Positions 1 to 32,525 of a stretch of DNA of 64,000 nucleotides are shown here, in pieces. A program made the position numbers and the translations under genes. The DNA is from Glandiceps talaboti (lineage: Eukaryota > Hemichordata > Enteropneusta > Spengelidae), in assembly GCF_964340395.1 (NCBI RefSeq), contig NC_135551.1, positions 8,599,379 through 8,663,378 on the forward strand, read 5' to 3'. The notes under the pieces were generated by a model, which saw only the letters and a list, made by a program, of their open reading frames with translations, was not told the DNA's origin and made no database searches. Within the stretch, counting starts at the first letter, position 1; every line of letters begins with the position of its first letter.

Positions 1-19104
<19,104 letters not shown>

Positions 19105-20860
19105 CTGTCCAAAGATAAAGAGAAACACAATCTTAGTCCAAAATTATTAAATAATGTTAGTTGTATGTTTCAGTTTTAAATGATTCAGAAATACTAATGT
19201 ACATGCATATTCTTCTGGAATGATTTCGATATATTATCATAATGAATGGATTATGCATGTGAATTATGTGATGTCGTTAATCCTGAAAGACCAATGAGAG
19301 TTCTACCAGCCGCTGGCCGTGGTACGATGGTCTTGAACAGCAGAACATATGTACAATTCTTAATAGTAGCAGTTTGTTCTCTCTCCATTTGATAGAATGA
19401 AACGCAGAGCAATATGTGCCTTGACTATTACTGACCAAAGAACCAACAACCTAACCTTTTTTTAATAACACAAAACATTATTTGGAACATGAACTGCCGG
19501 TTGCACTGATGTTTGATCAGGATATCTCTAAAGACATCTGGTGACAAACAATTCATGACAAGATCCTTGGTAAATTTGGAATGATATATGGATGACTGTG
19601 TTTATCATTATCAAATTTATATTGTATAACATACCAGTATTAGTCCATAGTTCAGTTAGTGAGTTCTAATGTAAAAAAGCAGAGAGAGAATACATTGTGA
19701 TTATATGGAAAGTGGCAAATGATGTATTAGGACAAACACACAAAGAAACAAAAGTCCTATTACAGATATTCTATCAAATGTTATATAATTGCTTGCCGTA
19801 CCCTATGTCCATATGTTAGATCCTATGTGTGATAAAGTTTGAAGTAGTTAGTTGTTTTACTCTGGATCCTAAACTATCAAGAGTTAACGAACAGTCAGTT
19901 ACACAGGGAGGGGCGAAAGATCTCACAGCATACAGCAAAGATTCTAGCACACCTGCTCTTCACTGGAAGGAGACTTGATTTAATATTCCATATGAACTTA
20001 AAATCCAAATCTAACATTTCACATGAATACACAGTGTCACGTATTTACACATATTAAGAATCTCTAACACATCCCTAGATAATTGAAATGGTACTTATTG
20101 GATCGCGGCATCACATGATTAATCTCTAAGTATTATGATTGGATTCGCATATCAAATTATGTAAATCTGCCCTAGAGTTAATATATACACTGACAAGTAA
20201 GTACACCTCTGTGATATATACTATCTGCTATTATTTGTTATGTTTGTCAAGATCTACCCCATTGATGTCACCCCATGGAGTCATTCAAGTTTTAAAAACT
20301 TTGAAATACTTTGTAATATGGGTAACTAATCTAATTCATCACAGCATAGGGTACAAATGCGTGTTGCCATTCAAGTACAATGTATATATATGGTCGATAA
20401 ACTTCAATTTGTGGGCGTAAAATTTCAGTAATTGTGTTTGTAAAATTTCGGGTTGTGTTTGTAAAATTCCAATTTGAGTTTGTACAACACAACTTATGTC
20501 CATAAACATACAATGTAATTAGTGTTGATGAGTCATTTTCAGTATACCTCTGTCACGATCTGTGAAGTTCACATGAAACGTTGTAGGAAATATTCAGTTA
20601 GCTACACGCTACATCAAGTTCCACTCGTATGGGATCACACGAGCACATACACAGTAAGTCGAACAGCTCAACAGACATAGATTTATGGTTCGCCTGTTAC
20701 TTCCGAACGAGATGGTTGCATTTTTTCCCTCTAAATCCGCTCTGGTCTTTAAGTGCCGGGTTAACACTATTTGTCTGGGAGCTCAATTTGAGAAGTTAAT
20801 TTAATGTATTTTTTAGACAAGAGGACGAAATTGCCGAAATAGTAAATATTCAAATATTGG
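19105..20860. other. Unassigned sequence upstream of LDLa 1
   Basis: No exon with a domain signature on either strand. A three-copy ~21-bp repeat, 'gtgtttgtaaaatt', lies at about 20430-20490. If the signal exon at 44.5 kb belongs to the LDLa/ZP gene, this is intron. Confidence 0.4.
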
Positions 20861-22095
20861 TCTGTGACATTCAAGAAGTTGCCTCCGGCAACTAATTGGA
20901 GGAGCACTCACTCATCAGAGATAGTCAGTATGGTTTCACCAAAGGCAAATCATGTGTCAAACTTGCTGGTGTTCTTTGAAATTGTAACAAAATCAGTGGA
21001 TGAAGGAAACCCAATAGACATAGCATACCTTGACTTTAGTAAGGCCTTTGATAAGGTTCCTCATGCAAGACTAGTTTCAAAGCTACAAGCACATGGAGTA
21101 ACCAGGAAGATCAGTGTTTGGATTCAGAACTGGTTAACCGACAGATCACAACGTACAGTATTAAATGGAAATGCATCTAAGTGGTCAGCCGTCACCAGTG
21201 GTGTACCCCAAGGATCTGTGCTAGGACCCATTTTATTTTTAATTTACATTAACGATATTGATGATGTAGTACAATCTTTCATACTTAAATTTGCAGATGA
21301 TACCAAGCTGTGTTAAACTGTTAATTCACAGGCAGATTGTGACAATTTTCAAGATGATTTGAACAGATTGTCTACATGGGCTGAAGACTGGCAAATGTCT
21401 TTTAACGTAGACAAATGTAAGATTATGCACATTGGTTCATCAAACCAGTCACACAAGTACACCATGAATTATAAACCATTGAATTCAGTAACTGAAGAAA
21501 AGGATTTGGGTGTATTGATTCACAACTCATTGAAAACCAGTCATCATTGTGCAGCTGCAGCTAAAAGGGCAAACAGGACACTTGGTATCATAAAACGGAA
21601 CATTTCACACAAATCAAAATTCGTCATCATGAAGTTGTTCAACTCCTTAGTCAGACCACACATCGAATATGCCGTTCAGTTTTGGAACCCACACTACAAA
21701 AAAAGACATTGACCTTCTCGAAAAAAAAAATACAAAGGCGAGCTACAAAGCTGATACCTGAACTGAGATATTTAAGTTATGCAGATAGACTAAGGACACT
21801 AAATATGACCACTTTGGAAGAACGAATGCGGAGAGGCGACTTGATTCAAGTGTTTCGTTTAATCAAGGGATTTGATAAAAGTGACTATGAGCTACTATTT
21901 AAGCTTCACCAAACCAGCAGGACAAGAGAACACTCACTAAAACTTGTTATATCTACAGTTAGGCTGGATACTAGGAAATATTTCTTCTCAATGGAACAAT
22001 TTACCAGAACACATCATCCAAGCTAAAATATTGTGGACTTTAAAATTAGACTGGACCAGTACATGAACACTACAAGGGATTATATGAGCCTTTGA
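20860..22095 (+). pseudogene. CR1-like LINE, 5'-truncated reverse transcriptase
   Basis: The plus strand reads RT blocks in order: '[13 protein letters not shown]', '[15 protein letters not shown]', '[20 protein letters not shown]', the catalytic '[10 protein letters not shown]', 'WQMSFNVDKCKIMHIG', 'EKDLGVLIHNSLK', 'LVRPHIEYAVQFWNP', then 'RATKLIPELRYLSYADRL' and a LINE C-terminus near 22095. Defects: frameshifts before 20990, an in-frame TAA at 21314-21316 right after FADDTKLC, a frameshift at the A-run near 21720, and another near 22010. No endonuclease domain remains. This is the best preserved LINE in the window. Confidence 0.93.
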
Positions 22096-23387
22096 GGCTT
22101 TCTTCCCTGTCTTGCCATGGTTAATTTACAACCATGACAATCACGTTAAATCACGTTAATTTGGAAAGGAAAAGAAAAGAAAATCGAAGGCGATGACATA
22201 ATGAGTATGACGAAACCAAATTTTCTTTCCGCCAGTAGTCAACTAAACTAAAAATAAGATAGAAGAAATGTATGAAATATGGGAAGATATCAATAAGGAT
22301 TACAAGCAAATTAGTAATATATTGAAAATGTTGATTAAACATAAAGAGTATAGAGTAAAATAGTGAAACTGTCGAAAATCTCTTAATCCATTAAATCAAT
22401 AGTTCTAGTTAAAAATACGTTTTTCCTTTTTGATTCTAATCAAAACAGAAATTACAAGCGAAATTATAGTACTTTGTACTTGAAAACTGTTTACATGTGT
22501 ACCATAGAGGGTAACAGCGACCAGGAGACACTGCAATGGATTGGTATACAATTCAAAAACAAAGAAAATAGCAGTGGGTGCGATAGAGGGCGGGATTCTT
22601 GTATTCATTCGTGTTTCTTTCCTCCACCTAAGTCAGTAGAGGCATCAATATAGCATCATATAAAACATTTCATTAAAAAACTTGTAACTTTCAGTCAATA
22701 AACTCGCAACAAAATGACGTAACTGGTAATAAGGAAAAAACGTACAATAAAATTGTCATAAATAAATGGCTCTTGAAATCAAAAGTGAAAAAAAAGTAAA
22801 TAATTGTCTTTGTTGTTTAAAATGCAAAGTTAACATACATTATGGAAACAAGAGAATAAATGGGAAATTATGATTATATACCGGTTATCATAATATATGT
22901 AGAACATTCCGATGTGTAACTGAGCATAATGTCAAATGATTCAAAGTAACTGTAACTAAAAAGATTAGGCCTAAAAAAATAATTGTTTGATTCCGGTTAA
23001 CCGACCACACCTAGTTTTTCACTGCCAAACCTAAACGTTTTTTTTACGTATTCGAATTTTGAAGTCTGGCGAGAAATATTGGATGCGGAAACTGACATCA
23101 ACTTAAAAAGACAGTATAAAACTATTCTTCCAATCTGTAATGGCTGTACATCTGATAGGAAGAAATAAATAACACAGAGACCATTTGAAAAACGAAGCAA
23201 AACCTGAACTAGACACTCACACACGAAAAAAAATATAATAAAATAAAATAAAAAATCTATCTACCCCACTTCTAATATTGAGCGTAATCGGAATCACGCA
23301 ATTTTTTTATTACGCCTTCCAATAATAGTGTAAACGAAGTTTTTAACGAACTACAATCTAAAATATATTCTGAATAAATGATTGTAT
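22095..23387. other. Left flank of the macrosatellite
   Basis: AT-rich. 22960-23125 is a copy of a dispersed repeat also found at 52860-53040 (see that entry). Nothing else recognised. Confidence 0.45.
22960..23125 (+). repeat. Dispersed repeat, copy 1 (partner at 52860-53040)
   Basis: Ordered blocks shared with 52860-53040: 'attgtttgattccggttaac' with its partner 'gttgtttggttccggttacc', then 'tttttacgtattcga', 'gaagtct.gc.agaaat', and 'gaca.tataaaactattc'. Same orientation. Class unknown. Confidence 0.7.
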
Positions 23388-25970
23388 CGAGTAAGTATCG
23401 ATTAAATATTGAGTATATATTCAAAAGTGAAAAATGCATGTGTGGAACCAATTGTCAAAACTAAGTATAAGCTATTAACTAAATCTCTCCATAACTACAT
23501 GCATACACAGTAGTCGTAGTCCAAATGGTCATCATTCCTAATCATCATGTTAAGTACATATATTCTAATAAACCATAGACAAATTAGAAGGGGGCTAGGG
23601 TATCGAGTTATCGTCATTGTCACCATGGAGACCGTTATTGTCACTACGAAAAGTACTAATGTAACCACTGATGTCGTCAGTTTGGAACGTCATGGCTTTT
23701 GTGATTTGGAGTGAACACTCCGCGAAACTTTATTCTTCTAATATGAGCAAATTGTGAGCATTTACTTGGACCAACCGAATACAAATCTGATAAATTATGA
23801 CGTCATACATAAGATACTATACTGTCCAAAATAAGCAGTATTTACATCGAATTCACTTGTAACTATTACTTGGGTAGCTAGCTCAGGGAATATGTCGGGA
23901 AACATTCAGTCGCGCCAGCACGACCTGTAGTACAAGCCAACACGATAAAAATATTGCATATCATTAAAAGTTTATACATGATAAAATAAATTCAACATAA
24001 CTCAGGATGAAACAAATATTTAATCGTAAACGAATCATTATCAAAACAATTTCGCCCTTAAACTCATCCAATGGAGTTATTCAGAACATGTTGTCTTCTG
24101 AGAGAAACTGTGCGGTGTAAATCAATTTTGAAATCATTGTCCTCACTTAAAGGGACTATTATTCCATCTATTCTCTAAAATTTGCACTTGCGGCAATTGA
24201 CCGGTCATAAAATCTACGAAGGTGACAAAATCGACTTGTTTATAAACTAAGCAAAATCTGTATCTTTAACTTGCGTTTAGATTGCACCATAATTAGGTTG
24301 GCATCTAGTATTCAAGACACAGAGATCACATAGACAGACGTAAAATCTAATAAGTGAATAACGAAGACATGTGGTCCCTAGTTTGTTCCTGTTTATCGCA
24401 CACAGTTCCCTAGGAAATTAAACGAAAAGATTGACAACGCATCCAATACCTGTTAACAGTATAAGAAAGTTGATATGACCACCTCAAAGAAAAGGAATGT
24501 GGTGATAATGAGACATACATAGTTTACGAACGCAAACGCTAGTGTCTTGACGAACCCACAATTGTAACAGGGTGACATTGTAAACCGATTTGGGCAGCTC
24601 TATTAATATTTGAAGCTGGAATCCAACTGTAAATTACCGTGGCCGAAGATACTGTAGCCGAAAACGACAAATCACTCTTCTGTTTGTATTATCGCTCTAC
24701 TGATTTAAAAATTGCCACCGATTTAAAAATCGCTACTGATTTAAAAATGGTATGAGGATTGAGGAATAGTCTTTCCATTTTACAAGATACTCAAAGTTAC
24801 TGTTTTTGAAGTGCCCTTTTAGAATTCATACATTTGTGATACCAAAGTGCACTTTTTCTGAAAATATTATTTATGTAGCATTAAATTTTAATAAGTTATT
24901 GGCATATTTTCTGTATACCACAAAAAGGAAAATATTGTTTCTGGTTTGGAAATGTTGTCTAAAGTGGTGCGACGATACGATTTTTTTTTACATTCTCAAC
25001 AAATGTTACTCAGACTACTGTTCATAGCAGTTACTGTTCTTTTTATTTAGTACATAATTTATGGTTTTCAGTAATTACGCTATATCTCAAGGGTGCATGC
25101 TTCAAATTCAATATATATTTTGGTACATACATTTGTGATACCAAAGCACACCTGTCCTGAAAATATTATCGATGTAGTGGTTAGTTTTAATAAGTTATTG
25201 GCACATTTCTGCTAGGCCACAAAAAGAAAAGAATTGTTTCTAGTCAGGAAATGTCACAGACAGGGGCAGGGAGTATTTAAGTGATGCACACTGACCAGAA
25301 ACAATTCTCTCTTTTTTGGCCTTTGAAACTATTTCTACGGTGAGTGCTACGCTACATTGTTCTATAAAGCTTCACATTGCATGTTCCGGTTGGCCAGGAG
25401 ATTGCTACAGCAAGGGGCAAACAACAATCAATGACAAAAAATAACTTATTGCATATGTTCTGTTGTATTCCAACAATTGTCTGTAGGAACGTGAATCTCA
25501 AAACTTTCAGTTTAAATCTAGTCCAGTTTTCCAACAGAAATAATCACGCCGAATGTGTCTATGCGAATAGTCGATTGCAATCCTGTCTATCGGGTACCTA
25601 AACTATACTGTATCATAGCGTATGCAAAGACTCAGACACAGTGCTGTAAACAGAGAAACTAACAGATTTTAACACAGTCACATAAATTACTACATTATGC
25701 AGACAAACTGGTCTTATCACAAATTTCAACGCAAACCATTTTCAGATAAGACTAAATAAAAACATTTGTGTTTCAGATAACTCGACATACCCTAGTTTAA
25801 GCCGTCGACATTAAACATTTTTTTAAACATTTAAAAGAGAAATATAGGAAATTCTTATATTTTATTAACAACGTCTTGTTTGGTTTTGGTCGAAACAATA
25901 TTTTTTTCAAAAATAAAAACAATAAAAAAGTTAAAATAAATATTTTCTGAGGCCATATAATTGGATATAT
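23388..25970 (+). repeat. Macrosatellite unit 1 (long form, most diverged)
   Basis: Carries private variants such as 'aaagtactaatg' for 'aaagtagcaatg' and 'gggtacctaaac'. It includes the ~600-bp segment lost from short units, with the triplicated 'gatttaaaaat' motif at about 24700-24750 and an extra diverged direct repeat (about 24828-24960 versus 25125-25255). Confidence 0.95.
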
Positions 25971-28555
25971 CGAGTAAGTATCGATTAAATATTGAGTATA
26001 TATTCAAAAGTGAAAAATGCATGTGTGGAACCAATTGTCAAAACTAAGTATAAGCTATTAACTAAATCTCTCCATAACTACATGCATATACAGTAGTCGT
26101 AGTCCAAATGGTCATCATTCCTAATCATCATGTTAAGTACATATATTCTAATAAACCATAGACAAATTAGAAGGGGGCTAGGGTATCGAGTTATCGTCAT
26201 TGTCACCATGGAGACCGTTATTGTCACTACGAAAAGTAGCAATGTAACCACTGATGTCGTCAGTTTGGAACGTCATGGCTTTTGTGATTTGGCGTGAACA
26301 CTCCGCGAAACTTTATTCTTCTAATATGAGCAAATTGTGAGCATTTACTTGGACCAAACCGAATACAAATCTGATAAATTATGACGTCATAAATAAGATA
26401 CTATACTGTCCAAAATAAGCAGTATTTACATCGAATTCACTTGTAACTATTACTTGGGTAGCTAGCTCAGGGAATATGTCGGGAAACAGTCAGTCGCGCC
26501 AGCACGACCTGTAGTACAAGCCAACACGATATAAATATTGCATATCATTAAAAGTTTATACATAATAAAATAAATTCAACATAACTCAGGATGAAACAAA
26601 TATTTAATCGTAAACGAATCATTATCAAAACAATTTCGCCCTTAAACTCATCCAATGGAGTTATTCAGAACATGTTGTCTTCAGAGAGAAACTGTGCGGT
26701 GTAAATCAATTTTGAAATCATTGTCCTCACAAAGGGACTATTATTCCATCTATTCTCTAAAATTTGCACTTGCGGCAATTGACCGGTCATAAAATCTACG
26801 AAGGTGACAAAATCGGCCTGTTTATAAACTAAGCAAAATCTGTATCTTTAACTTGCGTTTAGATTGCACCATAATTAGGTTGGCATCTAGTATTCAAGAC
26901 ACAGAGATCACATAGACAGACGTAAAATCTAATAAGTCAATAACGAAGACATGTGGTCCCTAGTTTGTTCCTGTTTATCGCACACAGTTCCCCTAGGAAA
27001 TTAACCGAAAAGATTGACAACGCAACCAATACCTGTTAACAGTATAAGAAAGTTGATATGACCACCTCAAAGAAAAGGAATGTGGTGATAATGAGACATG
27101 CATAGTTTATGAACGCAAACGCTAGTGTCTTGACGAACCCACAATTGTAACAGGGTGACATTGTAAACCGATTTGGGCAGCTCTATTAATATTTGAAGCT
27201 GGAATCCAACTGTAAATTACCGTGGCCGAAGATACCGTAGCCGAAAACGACAAATCACTCTTCTGTTTGTATTATCGCTCTACTGATTTAAAAATTGTCA
27301 CCGATTTAAAAATCGCTACTGATTTAAAAATGGGATGAGGATTGAGGAATAGTCTTTCCATTTTACAAGATACTCAAAGTTACTGTTTTTGAAGTGCCCT
27401 TTTAGAATTCATACATTTGTGATACCAAAGTGCACTTTGTCTGAAAATATTATTGATGTAGCATTTAATTTTAATAAGTTATTGGCATATTTTCTGTATA
27501 CCACAAAAAGGAAAATATTGTTTCTGGTTTGGAAATGTTGTCTAAAGTGGTGCGACGATGCGATTTTTTTTTTTACATTCTCAACAAATGTTACTCAGAC
27601 TACTGTTCATAGCAGTTACTGTTCTTTTTATTTAGTACATAATTTATGGTTTTCAGTAATTACGCTATATCTCAAGAGTGCATGCTTCAAATTCAATATA
27701 TATTTTGGTACATAAATTTGTGATACCAAAGCACACCTGTCCTGAAAATAGTATCGATGTAGTGGTTAGTTTTCATAAGTTATTGGCACATTTCCGCTAG
27801 GCCACAAAAAGAAAAGAATTGTTTCTAGTCAGGAAATGTCACAGTCAGGGGCAGGGAGTATTTAAGTGATGCACACTGAACAGAAACAATTCTCTCTTTT
27901 TTGGCCTTTGAAACTATTTCTACGGTGAGTGCTACGCTACATTGTTCTATAAAGCTTCACATTGCATGTTCCGGTTGGCCAGGAGATTGCTACAGCAAGG
28001 GGCAAACAGCAATCAATGACAAAAAATAACTTATTGCATATGTTCTGTTGTATTCCAACAATTGTCTGTAGGAACGTGAATCTCAAAACTTTCAGTTTAA
28101 ATCTAGTCCAGTTTTCCAACAGAAATAATCACGCCGAATGTGTCTATGCGAATAGTCGATTGCAATCCTGTCTATCGGGTACCAAAACTATACTGTATCA
28201 CAGCGTATGCAAAGACTCAGACACAGTACTGTAAACAGAGAAACTAACAGATTTTAACACAGTCACATAAATTACTACATTATGCAGACAAACTGGTCTT
28301 ATCACAAATTTCAACGCAAACCATTTTCAGATAAGACTAAATAAAAACATTTGTGTTTCCGATAACTCGACATACCCTAGTTTAAGCCGTCGACATTAAA
28401 CATTTTTTTAAACATTTAAAAGAGAAATATAGGAAATTCTTATATTTTATTAACAACGTCTTGTTTGGTTTTGGTCGAAACAATATTTTTTTCAAAAATA
28501 AAAACAATAATAAAGATTAAATAAATATTTTTTGAGGCCATATAATTGGATATAT
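25971..28555 (+). repeat. Macrosatellite unit 2 (long form)
   Basis: Has the 600-bp segment at about 26919-27517. Its shared variants 'gatataaatattg', 'cataataaaat' and 'tgaacagaaac' ally it with units 7 and 9. Confidence 0.95.
27799..27907. repeat. Inverted repeat inside each macrosatellite unit (unit 2 shown)
   Basis: The left arm (27799-27832) is aggccacaaaaagaaaagaa followed by ttgtttctagtcag. The right arm (27876-27907) is its near reverse complement, ctgaacagaaacaattct and on to ttggcct. The ~43-base loop holds gggagtatttaagtg, a TATA-like string. The same structure sits about 130 bp before the 60-codon minus ORF in every unit. Confidence 0.85.
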
Positions 28556-30540
28556 CGAGTAAGTATCGATTAAATATTGAGTATATATTCAAAAGTGAAA
28601 AATTCATGTGTGGAACCAATTGTCAAAACTAAGTATAAGCTATTAACTAAATCTCTCCATAACTACATGCATATACAGTAGTCGTAGTCCAAATGGTCAT
28701 CATTCCTAATCGTCATGTTTAGTACATATATTCTAATAAACCATATACAAATTAGAAGGGGGCTAGGGTATCGAGTTATCGTCATTGTCACCATGGAGAC
28801 CGTTATTGTCACTACGAAAAGTAGCAATGTAACCACTGATGTCGTCAGTTTGGAACGTCATGGCTTTTGTGATTTGGAGTGAACACTTCGCGAAACTTTA
28901 TTCTTCTAATATGAGGAAATTGTGAGCATTTACTTGGACCAAACCGAATACAAATCTGATAAATTATGACGTCATAAATAAGATACTATACTGTCCAAAA
29001 TAAGCAGTATTTACATCGAATTCACTTGTAACTATTACTTGGGTAGCTAGCTCAGGGAATATGTCGGGAAACAGTCAGTCGCGCCAGCACGACCTGTAGT
29101 ACAAGCCAACACGATAGAAATATTGCATATCATTAAAAGTTTATACATGATAAAATAAATTCAACATAACTCAGGATGAAACAAATATTTAATCGTAAAC
29201 GAATCATTATCAAAACAATTTCGCCCTTAAACTCATCCAATGGAGTTATTCAGAACATGTTGTCTTCAGAGAGAAACTGTGCGGTGTAAATCAATTTTGT
29301 AATCATTGTCCTCACAAAGGGACTATTATTCCATCTATTCTCTAAAATTTGCACTTGCGGCAATTGACCGGTCATAAAATCTACGAAGGTGACAAAATCG
29401 GCCTGTTTATAAACTAAGCAAAATCTGTATCTTTAACTTGCGTTTAGATTGCACCATAATTAGGTTGGCATCTAGTATTCAAGACACAGAGATCACATAG
29501 ACATTGTTTCTGGTTTGGAAATGTTGTCTAAAGTGGTGCGACGATGCGATTTTTTTTTTACATTCTCAACAAATGTTACTCAGACTACTGTTCATAGCAG
29601 TTACTGTTCTTTTTATTTAGTACATAATTTATGGTTTTCAGTAATTACGCTATATCTCAAGAGTGCATGCTTCAAATTCAATATATATTTTGGTACATAA
29701 ATTTGTGATACCAAAGCACACCTGTCCTGAAAATATTATCGATGTAGTGGTTAGTTTTCATAAGTTATTGGCACATTTCCGCTAGGCCACAAAAAGAAAA
29801 GAATTGTTTCTAGTCAGGAAATGTTACAGACAGGGGCAGGGAGTATTTAAGTGATGCACACTGACCAGAAACAATTCTCTCTTTTTTGGCCTTTGAAACT
29901 ATTTCTACGGTGAGTGCTACGCTACATTGTTCTATAAAGCTTCACATTGCATGTTCCGGTTGGCCAGGAGATTGCTACAGCAAGGGGCAAACAACAATCA
30001 ATGACAAAAAATAACTTATTGCATATGTTCTGTTGTATTCCAACAATTGTCTGTAGGAACGTGAATCTCAAAACTTTCAGTTTAAATCTAGTCCAGTTTT
30101 CCAACAGAAATAATCACGCCGAATGTGTCTATGCGAATAGTCGATTGCAATCCTGTCTATCGGGTACCAAAACTATACTGTATCATAGCGTATGCAAAGA
30201 CTCAGACACAGTACTGTAAACAGAGAAACTAACAGATTTTAACACAGTCACATAAATTACTACATTATGCAGACAAACTGGTCTTATCACAAATTTCAAC
30301 GCAAACCATTTTCAGATAAGACTAAATAAAAACATTTGTGTTTCCGATAACTCGACATACCCTAGTTTAAGCCGTCGACATTAAACATTTTTTTAAACAT
30401 TTAAAAGAGAAATATAAGAAATTCTTATATTTTATTAACAACGTCTTGTTTGGTTTTGGTCGAAACAATATTTTTTTCAAAAATAAAAACAATAAAAAAG
30501 ATTAAATAAATATTTTCTGAGGCCATATAATTGGATATAT
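28556..30540 (+). repeat. Macrosatellite unit 3 (first short form)
   Basis: The 600-bp deletion junction reads catagac-attgtttctgg near 29503. Variants 'aaattcatg', 'cttcgcg' and 'aatgttaca' match units 8 and 10. Confidence 0.95.
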
Positions 30541-32525
30541 CGAGTAAGTATCGATTAAATATTGAGTATATATTCAAAAGTGAAAAATTCATGTGTGGAA
30601 CCAATTGTCAAAACTAAGTATAAGCTATTAACTAAATCTCTCCATAACTACATGCATATACAGTAGTCGTAGTCCAAATGGTCATCATTCCTAATCGTCA
30701 TGTTTAGTACATATATTCTAATAAACCATAGACAAATTAGAAGGGGGCTAGGGTATCGAGTTATCGTCATTGTCACCATGGAGACCGTTATTGTCACTAC
30801 GAAAAGTAGCAATGTAACCACTGATGTCGTCAGTTTGGAACGTCATGGCTTTTGTGATTTGGAGTGAACACTTCGCGAAACTTTATTCTTCTAATATGAG
30901 GAAATTGTGAGCATTTACTTGGACCAAACCGAATACAAATCTGATAAATTATGACGTCATAAATAAGATACTATACTGTCCAAAATAAGCAGTATTTACA
31001 TCGAATTCACTTGTAACTATTACTTGGGTAGCTAGCTCAGGGAATATGTCGGGAAACAGTCAGTCGCGCCAGCACGACCTGTAGTACAAGCCAACACGAT
31101 AGAAATATTGCATATCATTAAAAGTTTATACATGATAAAATAAATTCAACATAACTCAGGATGAAACAAATATTTAATCGTAAACGAATCATTATCAAAA
31201 CAATTTCGCCCTTAAACTCATCCAATGGAGTTATTCAGAACATGTTGTCTTCAGAGAGAAACTGTGCGGTGTAAATCAATTTTGTAATCATTGTCCTCAC
31301 AAAGGGACTATTATTCCATCTATTCTCTAAAATTTGCACTTGCGGCAATTGACCGGTCATAAAATCTACGAAGGTGACAAAATCGGCCTGTTTATAAACT
31401 AAGCAAAATCTGTATCTTTAACTTGCGTTTAGATTGCACCATAATTAGGTTGGCATCTAGTATTCAAGACACAGAGATCACATAGACATTGTTTCTGGTT
31501 TGGAAATGTTGTCTAAAGTGGTGCGACGATGCGATTTTTTTTTTACATTCTCAACAAATGTTACTCAGACTACTGTTCATAGCAGTTACTGTTCTTTTTA
31601 TTTAGTACATAATTTATGGTTTTCAGTAATTACGCTATATCTCAAGAGTGCATGCTTCAAATTCAATATATCTTTTGGTACATAAATTTGTGATACCAAA
31701 GCACACCTGTCCTGAAAATAGTATCGATGTAGTGGTTAGTTTTCATAAGTTATTGGCACATTTCCGCTAGGCCACAAAAAGAAAAGAATTGTTTCTAGTC
31801 AGGAAATGTCACAGACAGGGGCAGGGAGTATTTAAGTGATGCACACTGACCAGAAACAATTCTCTCTTTTTTGGCCTTTGAAACTATTTCTACGGTGAGT
31901 GCTACGCTACATTGTTCTATAAAGCTTCACATTGCATGTTCCGGTTGGCCAGGAGATTGCTACAGCAAGGGGCAAACAGCAATCAATGACAAAAAATAAC
32001 TTATTGCATATGTTCTGTTGTATTCCAACAATTGTCTGTAGGAACGTGAATCTCAAAACTTTCAGTTTAAATCTAGTCCAGTTTTCCAACAGAAATAATC
32101 ACGCCGAATGTGTCTATGCGAATAGTCGATTGCAATCCTGTCTATCGGGTACCAAAACTATACTGTATCATAGCGTATGCAAAGACTCAGACACAGTACT
32201 GTAAACAGAGAAACTAACAGATTTTAACACAGTCACATAAATTACTACATTATGCAGACAAACTGGTCTTATCACAAATTTCAACGCAAACCATTTTCAG
32301 ATAAGACTAAATAAAAACATTTGTGTTTCCGATAACTCGACATACCCTAGTTTAAGCCGTCGACATTAAACATTTTTTTAAACATTTAAAAGAGAAATAT
32401 AAGAAATTCTTATATTTTATTAACAACGTCTTGTTTGGTTTTGGTCGAAACACTATTTTTTTCAAAAATAAAAACAATAAAAAAGATTAAATAAATATTT
32501 TCTGAGGCCATATAATTGGATATAT
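30541..32525 (+). repeat. Macrosatellite unit 4
   Basis: Short form. Shares 'atatatcttttgg' and 'aaaatagtatcg' with units 5 and 6. Confidence 0.95.

Noticed and set aside
20530-20700. Possible additional CUB-like exon on the minus strand upstream of LDLa 1
   Set aside because: A short reading (FHVNFTDRD) before a gtatac donor is tempting, but a stop codon lies just upstream with no acceptor in the right place and no cysteine pattern.
26455-26530. tRNA-like A box (tagctagctcaggga) in each macrosatellite unit
   Set aside because: No B box (GGTTCGANTCC-like) at the right spacing and no cloverleaf can be drawn.
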